A stretch of DNA of 35,624 bases. It comes from a virus. The notes under the pieces are model-generated. The model did not search any database and was not told the origin of the DNA. It saw only the letters and a program-made list of their open reading frames with translations. The DNA lies in the IMG/VR virus record IMGVR_UViG_3300044638_006012, positions 1-35,624 of that record; one strand, 5' to 3'. This document shows, piece after piece, positions 15,801-27,800 of this stretch (position 1 is its first letter; every line of letters begins with the position of its first letter). The position numbers and the translations under genes were made by a program.

Positions 15801-18800
15801 AGTCGGCGTCTAGGTCATTAAAGGCATCTTCCACCTGTTGCGCGGCGCGGGAATCCAGCCCGCCAAAGTAAGAAGAGCGGGCAAAGGCAGCCTGTCCCTC
15901 GTTCTTGATGCTCTCGCGCATCTCTGGGGTGATGGCGACTTTCCAGATTGATGCCGTCTTATCTGGAAAGCCCGACGGGTCTTCAGCGTAAGCGGGTTGA
16001 GTAACAACCTCTCCCTCCTCAACCTTCGCTCCCCACTTCTTGACGTACTTGCCGATCTCTTTAGGAAGGATTTGGTCGTAGAAGCCTTTCATGCCTTCGC
16101 CACCTACCTTTAACTCTTCTCCAGTAAGTTCATGGTGTCCATCTAATCTCATTGCATAAGGATCAAGAAGTCTTTGTGCCGCTTCTTTTCCTATGACATC
16201 TGGAAGCTCTTCTGGAGAAACAACTTTATTGATAAGCTCATCTCCATTGCGTCCATACGCTTTTAATACAGTTCCAAACTTTTGACCCATCTTGGAATTG
16301 GGAGGGAAATATCGTAGCTTCTCAACTTGCTTACTCAAGTCATACCGCCCCGCCTGCGTCTCGCCCTTAGTCCATCCGATCCACTCCTTGTCGCCTTCAA
16401 TGGCATCACGCAATGCACGCTTGAACATCTGGACTGACCAATCTTTGCGGAATGGTGCGTCTGGGGTTTTGCTGACATCTGCAAGAGCATCGTCTTGATC
16501 TCTCCTCCATTGCTGAAAAGATTCGGATTTAGTTTTCCATTCTTGTTCAGCTTGCTCTTTATTTAGGCCACGCTTTTCAGCCCATGTAATAAAGTTTTCT
16601 TGCGGAATGTTTTCTTTATACCCCTTCTCCCTTCCCTGCTGATGTCTGTCAGACTGAATCTCTTCAATAAAGAGACCATCCTTGCCAGAGGCATCTTGGC
16701 GCTCGTCCAGCCTCATGTGGGCGACGTAGTTGGGGATGTTGGGGAAGTGGGAGGAGCGATATTCACCAACTCCTGCAAGGTCTCTTTCTCCTCGCCCATC
16801 AATCCTAGCTTCCTCAAGAGTTTTGTAATTCCCCACTTCCCCGTCCTTGAATATGACATCAAACGACCCATCTAAAAGTTGTTTATATGAAGCGACTGGG
16901 TCTATTTGCGACTTAAATGGCATCGTTAGCACAACTTCCCTGTAGTTCTCGCCACCAGGGAGCGTGTATTGAGAGTATTTATTGGCATTTCCGCCATCTG
17001 ATATTTGATCAAGATCGTAGCGCAGCTTAAAGGGAAGTTCTCCGTATTCCACTTCTTCGCCATCCTTGTTTTCAAAAGTGTATTCTTCTGAATTAGGATC
17101 ATATTCTGCGGTAAATCCATACTCTTTAGCGACTCGCTCAATTTCGTTCGCCCCACGCGTCCTCTCCTCAAACTTCACGGCCCCCTCGTTCTCAAGGTAC
17201 TCAAGTACCTCTTGCTTGGTGACGCTCTCTTTCCCCTCTAGGAAGCCTTCAAGATTGCTCCACTTGATCTCGTCGGGCTTTACCCCGCTTCCCTTGACTG
17301 GGTCGATGATGGCGCGGATTTGCGCGACTGAAGCCTTGTTTGGCATCTTCTGGTCGATTGTCCTCTGAAGCTGGGAGTAGAAACCATCCCCCTGCATCCT
17401 CGGCGCGCGGGCTGCAACTGCCGGCACTTGCCCGTATTGCGCCGGTTCCTCAAGTAGCCCTGCTTCCCTATAAGAGAAGTCGCCTAAAACTGCATCCATT
17501 ACTGGCACTTGGTATAGCATTCCTGCCACTTGAATCTCCCGCATGAATTTGCGCCATGCGTCACTGTTTTTCTCGCCTTCCGCGAGCCTTGATCCATCCG
17601 GCGCTGTCTCTGGGAGCGATAGGGCTATGCCGTAGGTTCCATGAGTGAGTGATTTTTTGTAAATATCGGTTGGGGTTGCGTCGAGCGGGTGCCTGTCCAC
17701 GCTGATGATCCCAAGTCGGGTATTCAGGTTAAGGACATGAATCATGCCTGGGTCTGCGGTCTGAAGCGTAGCGCGGATCTGGCGAACGCGCTCTGCCTTG
17801 TCGATTGTGGGTGTTTCGCTTGCCGGCACAGCCTCCCAATCTGCCATTGCGCCGGTCGCCATCTCGCTGATCTTGGGGACAACCTGAAGCTTTGGCTTTA
17901 ATTTGCCCGCTGGCTTTATGCCGCTTCCCTGAAATCCTGCTTCCGAAAAGCTAAAATAAGACTCTCCATTGGTGATAATGTGGTCGATCAATGGCACCTC
18001 CATAAAGGTAGCGGCCTCATTGATCCTCCTCGTCAAGCGGCGGTCGGCCTCACTTGGCTGCGGGTCTCCAGAAGGGTGGTTGTGAGAAAGAATCCACCCT
18101 TTAATCTCTCGGCCAATCTGGGCTGCGGCCTGCTTTCCGCGCTCTACTGCCCTCAAGATTTCGCGGGGGTGGGCAATGGTTTCATTGAGCGAGCCAATGG
18201 ATACAATCTCGGAGTGGATGACTTGGTTGGAGTTGTCCAACACGACAACCTTTAGGCTCTCAAAGTAGGGAGTCCTGTGCGCCAAGGTGTGCGCTGCTAG
18301 GTCGGCAGGGCTATTAATAATCGCCCCCTGAATGCTGAACGGAATGCCCTTGCTCTCTGCGTAGGCGCTAATCAGCTTGGAAAGCGGAATGCCGTTCTGA
18401 ATCGCATTCCTAACCGCCTCGGTGTCGCCCTTTAGAAGTCCCCTGTAAGCGGCGGCTTGTTCGGCGCGCGCTTGTCGAAGCTCGTCCCGATCCACTCCTG
18501 TGGAAGCGGGTACTTCCCTTCTTTGGTAAGGGGTGGTTGAAGCGCTTGCAGCTTGCTTGAATGCCCTTCCTGCTTTTTCTCTCTTTTCTTTGGGTACATT
18601 GGCAAAGTCAAGATACGCCTGAATCTCGCCTTCTGCCACCGATATTTTCCCTTCCTGCATCCTCGGCGCGCGGGCGGCGACTGCCGAAACGTAATCCGCA
18701 TCCCCCTCGCGCTTGCCAATGTTGTAATCAGCCAGCGCTTCGCGGGCCTCTTTTGCGGCTTCTAGGGCGGCTTGGTAGTCGGGGTTATCCGCCGTCCTCT

Positions 18801-21800
18801 GCTCATCGGCAAAAGAGTTAATCTTACGGGCTGCGGCAACAAAGTTGTTTTTCAGCGCTTCGCCCTCGGATACGGGGGTTGCAGTCGCTTCCGTGGCCAC
18901 CGCTGCATCTGAAGCGGCTTTAGCCTCCTCTTCCTTCAGCCCAAGCTCTTGCCTGTAGACTTTCCTCATCTCCTCAAGCTCCTTAACTAGGGCCTCGTAT
19001 TCTTCGGCGTAGGGCCAAGCGGCGGCTTCTGGCATCTCCGCAACCTGCCGGAGGTTTTCTAGGTTGTTGCGCTGGCTGGATTTAATTCCCTCGATGGTCT
19101 CCCCAAGCTCCTCTAGTCGAGAAAGCAGGGTTGCGGGGCTAGTTACTTTTCCAAAGGCTATGTCATCCTCCCTGTCTTCAGGGCGGGAAATTAGCTCGTA
19201 GTTGATTGTGGTCTTTTCAACCATCGACTGCGCCTCTTCATCGTAAACTTTATCTATTGTGGCAAACGACGACAATCGGAGAGGCAAGCCGTTCACGCTG
19301 ATAGAGGTTACGTCTGGGGCAACCTGCCTTCCGCTTTCGGTAAGCATGAGTCGGTTGCGTGAATCCTCAAGCGCGGCTTTTATGGCATCGGCTGTCTCGG
19401 TTTTCGTTTTAAACGTCTCACCGCCGACTTCGATATTTACGCCCTTCTCTGTAACTGAGGCGGCAATAGCTTCCATTGCGGCAATAGATGGGGCAACTCG
19501 ATCAGCGCGCTCACCATCAACGCGAAGATATGTCTTTGCGTTCCGGATCTCGGTTGCTCTCCTAGCAGACTCGTCAATGTTCGCCTGCCTAGAGATTCCA
19601 AGCTCCTTGAGCCTGTTTTCAATCTCCCAGATTCTAAGGGAGGTTTTGCCTCCCAAGACTGCCTGTTGCTCTGAAAGGTTCAGGGAAACATCGTCCTCCT
19701 CTAGCTCTCTGCCGGTGACTTTGCCGGAAAGCGCCGCGTAACTTGTGCGCTGCTTGGTGACAAGCTTCTGCCAAAGCGAGGAATCAAGTGTGTCCTCCAT
19801 GCCGTATCGGTAAAGCTCAACAGGAACGCCTAGCTCTCCATGAATGTTCCCCTGGCGATACACGCGACCATCGCGCTGTTCAAGCCCTGCCGGAGTCCAA
19901 GGTACATCGAGGTGATGGGCGGCAATCATTAAGCGCTGCATATTGACGCCGGTTCCTAGCTTCTGGGTTGAACCCATGATGATGCGCACCTCTCCACTAT
20001 TCACCCTGTCAAAAAGCGCCTGCTTATCCTTGTCTGTTTTATACTTCTTGTCGGTGATGACTGCGATCTGCTCGGCGGGAACCCCCCTTGCAATTAGCTT
20101 TTCTCTGATGTCCTCGTAGATATTGAACCGGTCGTCGGTGTAGGCCTTGCTTGGGTCTTCATCCTCTTCCTCGTCCTCGTCGGTCTCTTCACTCTCATTA
20201 ACCGCCTCATCCGTATTTATCTTGGAAACCTTGTTTGGGTCTTTCTCGATGTCGAGATTAGAGGCCATCACCTCGTCGAAGATGGCTGTTTTTACGGATC
20301 GGTAGCTATCTGCAAAAATAACCTGTGTGCCGGAGTATTCCGTAGTTCGCTCATAAATACCCATGAGCTTTTCAATCATGGTATTCACCTTACTCCCTGG
20401 CTCGTCTTTGGCTTGCGGGTCAATCAGTCGGATGTCGATGGCGGCGGCGCGACTTGCCATGTAACTTTGAACCGGAACGGCCATCAGTTTAGGGTTTTCC
20501 TGCTTCTGTTTTCCTGTGAATCCCTCGTATTCCTTCAAGACTTCTCGGATATATCGCACCCACTCGGTAGCTCCTTTTGTGCGATTGATCGCAACTAGCT
20601 CCGGCGCGCCACCTTTGATGTCGGGGCGGTTTTTCACAACCATGTCGTCCCCTAGCTTGATGTCTGCGGCTTGGCGCAGGAAAGTATTCCACTCTGGAAG
20701 ATTCACGAATTTGGCAAGGCGCTCGACGTTCTTATACTCGCCATTTGGCCCCATTTCACTCTGCGTCACAACTTCAGCAAACTTGCTATGGAATTGGTCA
20801 AATAGCTCAACCTTGTATTCCTTTAGGACATTGGGGGCCACCAGGCGGATCATGTTCCAGATTTCGCCTAGCGTGTTGGTGACAGGGGTTCCCGTCATGG
20901 AGAAGATGTTTTTCCCTCCCGTCTTGGCTTGGATCTGCCTTGCCCTCATGAAGAGCGCATAAGCCCGCTTGCTCATGCTTCCGTCAATTCCCTTGGCTGT
21001 AAGGTGGGTTGTGAACGGGATTTTCTTAAACTCATGCACCTCATCCACAATCAGGGAATCAACCCCTAGCTGCTGGAAGTTGAGAAGATCCTTTTCGGTA
21101 TTCTTGCGGTCTTTTGCTTTATCAATCGCAGTCTCAAGCTTTTCAATCAGCTTAACGAGAGCCTTTACTGTCGGTGGTTTTTTTCTGTCGGCCTTGGCGT
21201 CAAACACGCTGTCGTATCCCGCTTCCTTCAGCGTGGCAAGGGCCTCGTCAATAAGGCTCTTGGATTGAGCGATTTCAACATCCGGATCGTCGGAGATTCC
21301 GCTAAAGGTGCTGTGTGCAATAACAACGGCGTCCCAATCGCCTGCCGCAATCCGCATTAGAAACTCCTTCTTTTTGGCTCCGGCCAACTCGTCCTTTCGT
21401 CCGATGAGAATGCGACTACTTGGTGCCATCTTCGCAATTTCCTTCGCGAAACCCTCCAGGGTGGCATTGTGAACGACGATCATGGGCTTTTTAGCCATTC
21501 CAAGCCGTCGCATTTCAAGAGCGATAGCTGTGCCAATGACAGTCTTCCCCCCTCCGACTCCGTGGGCAATCAGCCCGTACCCTTCCTGAATAGCCCGCCA
21601 AATTGTGTTTTTCTTGTCGGGGTAGATGCCGAAATCCTTGTTTGCCCAAGGAAGAGAGAGGAATTGGCCGTCATAAGTACGCTGAACGTGTGCGTTGACT
21701 TCCTCGTTGTAGATGTCGGTCAACTGGCTTGCGACTGCTTCATTCTCATTTGCCCATTTGACAAAGCGCTCGGTCAGCAACTTTGCCTTTTCACGGGCCG

Positions 21801-24800
21801 CTTGGGTTGCTGGCTCGTTGCGCTTTCCTCCGTCTTTTTTGGGGAAGTTGATGACAATCGGGTTGAAGTTCAGGAGTGAATCCATGACGTGTTCAATCCC
21901 TACGTCGTTGGTTTCAAAGTCCTTGTAAGCGACGCCAGATTTCCAAGTGCGCTTGTCTTTGACCATTGCCCAATCGCTACTTCCTGCCGCCGTTTTGTAG
22001 ATGAACTTAAAGCCCTGAACTCCAAGCGATTCTAGGAACTGGGTATAAACCTCGGAAGGAATCCAGGTTGCTCCAACCTTAAATTTAATATCAGCGATCC
22101 CTACGCGCTGCGGTTGAACCCCCTCTAGGAGGTCAACATTGCGCTGATAAGCTGGCCCTGAAGCCCTTGCGATCTGTAGCTTTTTGCGAACATTGCCGGA
22201 GATGTATTGCTCCCGCGAGTAAAGCTGCCCTGTTGACGGGTCTTGGAATGCAATTCCCCTTTCAAGAAGGCCCTTTTCAACCTGCTCTTGGGTTTTGTCA
22301 ATGAGTCCAGCAATGAACTGGGTATCAATCCGATTGCGCCACCCAAGGGAAATGCCGTAAGCATCCTCTATTGTGTCGGCTTTGGTTGGCTCGGATCGCG
22401 GCTCAAGTACCCGCTTGGAGAAAACATCGGCCTTCTTGTAGGCTTTCTTGGTCTTGCCCTTAACGATGTCGGTGATGTTTTGCAGGGAGGTTGCCTTTCT
22501 TTCCACCTCTAGCTCTGCGCCAAGGAGACGGAAAATGTCGGGATCGCCAGCAAAGAGGGATTTATTGAAGGAATCGTGGATGTAGGTTGACGTTCCCAGG
22601 GCTGAATTTGTGATCTTTCCTGTTCTGGTTTTCTTTGTAACCCGAATTTTGATAAACCTATCGTAAGCGGCATTTAGGGCCGCTCGGTTTTCCTCAATCT
22701 CTGCCTCTGTTGCTGTGTCTGAAAGCTCAAGGTCGTATTGCTTGTTGAGAGCGTCCCTAAGAGTAATGAACCCATCCACCCTTTGCGCGTTTTCGGGGGC
22801 ATTTAGCGCTTCATCCGGCGCCTCTTGGCCTTGGAAGAAGTATTTCCCGTCCTTTTTGATGACGTTCCCGAATTTAAGTGTGCCGGTAGCGCCGGTTCTT
22901 ACTGGGCCGGTCTCGTCCACCTTCCCCATGATGGACTTTGGAAGGGATGCAAGTTGCCTCATCATGGCAACGGAAGGCGGGTTGTTCAAATCCCCGTGTA
23001 CGGTCATTTCCTTTTCATCCCCATACATTGACCCGTCATCGTCTAGGAGTCCGAAAATGTTACTTGGGTTGTTTGCGAAGTATTCATTGATACGGATCGG
23101 CTCGCCCTTCTGTGTTTTTGAGTCTCCGAGGTTCACCCATGACTGCCCATAAGGGAACGGCTTCCCGTCCTTCTTCCGCAAAATGATAACGTCCGTAACG
23201 ACATCGGTTCCCGCGTTGTCCTTAAAAGCATCGTTTGGAAGCCTGTAGGCAGCAACTAAGTCGGCGCGCTCGGCAAGCCACTTGCGGATTTCGGGGTTTC
23301 CCTTGTCCATCGTAAAGGCGCTTGTGATAAACGCCATGACGCCACCTGGCTTTAGCTTTGTGAGGGTCTTCCCAAAGAAGTAATCATGCAGGTTCTTGGT
23401 AGGCCCGCCCATTGCCTCAAGCGCTGGGTCATTTACTGGGACGTTTGCAAAAGGAACATTGGAGATAGCAAGGTCAATAGAGTTGTCGGCTATGTCTGCC
23501 GTCTGGAATCCCGTGTTTTGAATGTCGGCCTCTGGGTAGAGGGCCTTGAGGATTTTGGAGGTGTATCGGTCGAGTTCTACGCCGAAAAGCCTACTCTTAT
23601 CCGCAACCTCGGAAGGCATAAGGCCAAAGAAGTGGCCGATTCCTGCACCTGGCTCTAGGACATTGCCACCTTCAAACCCTAGCGCCCTTACCGCGTCCCA
23701 CATTCCGGCGACGATTTCGGCGCTTGTGTAGTGGGCGTTGATCGTACTGCGCTTGGCTGCGTTGTATTCAGCGTCAGAGAGAAGCGACTTAATCTCATCG
23801 TGGGCCTCCCCCCATTGATTCTTCCAATTCTCAAGAGATTGGGCCTTGCTGCGGTTGCGTTCGGCGGTTGCGGCATAGTAGGCATTTTCGCCGTATCCCT
23901 CGTATCGCGTTGCCTCGGCGCGAAGGTTCTCGATTTCACCCCTGGCGACTTGTTCGGCCTTGTCGTCGTCAAAGGATTGGGACAAAGCGCCCCAGCCTGA
24001 GAACTTTACAAGCTCCTGCTTTTCTTCTGGTGTGGCAAGTCGCCCCTCAGACTCAAGGGCCTTAATGATGCGTATGGCGGCTAGGTTTGCCTTCAGCTTG
24101 CCCGTAACCCCCTTGGGGGCTAGCCTCTGATCCCGATTTAGGGAGATATTCCGCTCTGCGCTACCTTCTTCAGGTCTCTCAATGGCTACTCCTGTTCCTG
24201 CCTGAGAAATTGTTCGGCCTTTTCTTGCAGGTCGTCCGGCATCTGCTCCTCGTCCTGATCCTCCCACCCCTTCGGATACGGGAACAACTGCTGCATCGCC
24301 TCCACCTCGTCCATCTGCCCCTTCAATAGAAGTAACTGGATCGTTTTGCTGTCCAGCATCAGAAGGAAGCTCTGCTTCTGATTTAGCGCTTTCAAAATCT
24401 CGCTCGGCTGATTGCTGTCCAGCCATGAACGAAAACAACTCTCCCATTCCTCCGATTTGCGTAGGTTCTTCCGTTCCTGCGGGTTCAGGTCTCCGCGCAT
24501 CAGTCTCGCCTCTTCGGGTGTTGGGTTGTTCATTGTTCTGGGCCTCTGTATTTACGTTCGTCTCATCGTTCTGGCCTGTCAAGCTTTCGGGAGTCGTTTC
24601 CGTCCCCCCTACAGAGAACAAGTCGGCGGTCGAATCGTCTTGGAATCTACTGCGTCGGGCCGCTGCCGCGTCTTGACTTTGGGCGCCTGCGGTCGTAACA
24701 TTTGATCGTATGAGTGAAAAGCCCCTATCGGTTGCCGAACGCAAATCCTTGGTTGAGAAAGCCGCCAAGTTGGAAGGCGTTTCCATTGAAGACATTCCTG

Positions 24801-27800
24801 ATGGGCTTTCCGATAACGCGCTTCGGGTGCTGGCTGGTAAGTCACCAACTCCATCCGAAAGGTATCTAGCCTCTGAGGACATGGAAGAGGTTAAGGAATA
24901 CCTCGACTCTGCGCCCTGATTGTCTTTCTTGTAGGCGTATTTGTAAAGTTGGCGCATCCGGCCCTTTTTGCGGCGCAACACCTTCTGCATTAACGTAACC
25001 TGAGAATCCTTCATTGGATTCTTCTTGTCGCTTAACCGGCGCTCAATCTCACGAACAACGTCGTAGAGGTCGTGCGCCTCCTGTTTCACTTGAAGCATGG
25101 TGGGCTGAAGCATAAGGACTTCTTTGACCACGGAATCGCCGTCGCGAACAAACTTCATCGCAACGTCCTTGTAATCCCATTCAGGCATATCAAACCTGTT
25201 TGTGAAGTCGATTGCGCCGTTAGGGGAGTAAAGCTTATATCCGGCATTGAACATCGACTCAACGAAGCGCATGGCGTCTTTCACTACCCCTTCAGGATTG
25301 CGCTTGTCGCTTACTACAGTCGCCCGCAAGAGGTCGGACGGGATTGCTGCTTTTCTGCCAATCTTTGAAAGAGCCGTGTCCAGTTTTTTGACGGCGTATT
25401 TTGAGTATTGCGACTGGAACTTAACGCCTGAACCCCTGGCGGCTGCATCAATGTCGCGAAGGAATTTTGGGGCTTGGGATTGCGCCTGATTGTGTATTTC
25501 GGTAATGGCGGCTTTTAACTCTTCATCGTCTTTGAATGTGGCTTTTGCAGCGACGGCATTGCCATCAACTTCACCCTCACTCTCGACTTTGCCAACGATT
25601 CCCCTTCGCCGGTTGTTATTCTCGATTGCGATCTTGATTAAGTCGCTAACGCTCAAGGTCTCTCCAAAAATATCGGCCTCATCTGTTTGCTGATTTACGG
25701 CCAAGTTGATGTCTCGGAGTAGTGCCGCGAAATTCTCTTGGGTTACTGAAGCCGAAAGCTTTCCACCTGTCCCTGTTTTGACGTTATCCAGTAGGGCTTT
25801 TGCAATGGCCTGAACATCGGCGCCTGCTGCGCCCCTCCCGCCTGCCCCTTGGGTGAGCGCGTCGTTTTCCTGTTGGGCCGCAATCTTGAGAAGGGCTTGC
25901 TTTAGGGTGAGGGGGTTCTTGGGTCTTTCCAACTCGGAATTAACTCTTTCAAGGGCCGCCGCTAAGGAATCAGCGAGTTCAGGAGAGTTTTTCTGCCGGA
26001 GTTTCACGCCAAGTTCCGCGGTGCCGCCAATAAGCGCCCGCATGGTACTCCTCGCGGGATTGCTGGCTGTGTCGCCGCGAAGGTCGAAATATACCTCATT
26101 CAGCTTGTCGCTCTTTAAGCCGGACGCAATCACTAACTGTTGAACGTATTGCTGGCTCTGTACGGGGTCGCTGGCAGTAGCCTCCATGAGGTTCCTATCC
26201 AGCCCTAGTGACTTGTCGTTGATGAGCTTCCTTACAATTTGTTGCGCGTCGGAAGGATCGGTGTCCATCGTGAGCGTTGAAAGCGTACTTGGGGGGATCT
26301 TGATATTTGCGTCGATCTTTGCGCGCTGGGTAGTTCCCTGGATCTTCCCTTGTGAAGGGTTGAGCTTGTCCACCATCTGCTGATAGGCGCGGGCCTCTTC
26401 AGGGTTGCGAAGGTCGTAGTCACCCAAAAAGCGATAAACTCTGTGACCCTCTGGGACATTCTGAAGGCCGAACACTCCCGCGCTCTGCCGGAGTGAGTCT
26501 GAAAGCCTTGCCTGATCCTCTTGCGAGGAAAGGTTGATTCCCATTTCGCGGCCATTGCCGCCTGCTGTCTGGAATACGGTTTTTGTGTTTCCTTCCGCAT
26601 CCGTGAAAGTGACGCGGGCAATCTGTGGGGGGCCTCCTGCGGCGCTCGGGCTGTTGTTAATGATTTCATCAGGAATTAGCGCTCCTGGCATTGCAATAGA
26701 GTTGACCTTTCCCTGCTCGGTTGCGTCGGTGTCGTAGGGGCGGGTATTTTCGCCCCCGTAATTTGGGTTCTTGGGGAAGAGCGCTGCCGGCGATCCGTCG
26801 CCAGAAGAAACTGGGGTGTGGCTCGTTTGGACAACGCCAGCCGGAAGAGTGACGTAACGCGAGGGGAGTTGCTCGTTATTGGCGGCAGTCACGATTGCGG
26901 GCCTCCCCTGATTCACCCCCTCCATCGTGGAGGCGTCAATCTGCGCGGCCTGCTCTTTGGCGTTGCCTTGGCGGGCCTTGGCTCGCTCTTGGGCGGCTTT
27001 CCTCTCCTCCTGCTCGGCTTTCAGGCGGTTGTTCTCCTGCCGCAACCGGACTGTTTCAGTTACGGACTCCGCGCCTGTGGTGGTTGCCGTTTCTGGCTGT
27101 TTTGCGGTGCTTTCGGGCTGTTTTTGACGATTTTCTGTCGATTCTTGCGTTTCGACGGCCTTGGCTTCGGGTTTAATACCCATAAGGGCCTGAATATCGG
27201 CATAGCGGGTTTCCATGGAGGAAACCATTTCGTCCAGCCCTGCGTCGTAATTTTTCGTGTTTCCGGCAACCTTCTTCAGAGCATCAAGCGCGCTCCGGAG
27301 GTATTTCATCATGGCCTCAAAAAAACCGTTTGCGTCGGCGCTCTCTGTCACCCTGCCTTCAACTCGCATCTGGGCAAGTTGACGGGCAAACTCATTCATG
27401 AAGTTGAAAGCGTTCTCTGGGCTGTTGGGGTCGGTCTGGTTAGAAAGGCGATCCAAGATCGAAACCGCATTGCCTGAAGCTTCATTTTCCCCGTCACCAA
27501 TAGGCTGTCTGCTCTCTTCCCCGTAATAGTTGTTGTAAGCGCCGATAACCGCCTTAGATAACTCGATTCCGACAGGAGTCTTGCCGATATTGGCAAGATT
27601 GCCTCGCATATCTTCAAACCTCGATCTGGTCTCTTCGTGAACGAAGCTACTAAAGGTTCCCTTGCCCTCTTCGGTTTTTGCGTTCCATTGGTCGCGCAAA
27701 TGGGAGAACCAGCCAAAGTGTAGCCCCTCCTCTCCAAACATTGAATGAAGGTACTCGGAGGCATTTCCCTCTGTAGTTTTGCCCATTCCGTTACTGGCGC

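Noticed and set aside
26232-26669. 145-codon minus-strand ORF in another frame of the giant gene
   Set aside because: Arg/Ser/Thr/Pro-rich shadow composition lying over a structured ParB-like domain, unlike the overprinted ORFs at 24186 and 27921.
26818-27477. 219-codon plus-strand hydrophobic ORF
   Set aside because: Antisense to a charged helical region of the giant protein, which mechanically gives Leu/Phe/Gly-rich sequence; no promoter or SD seen.
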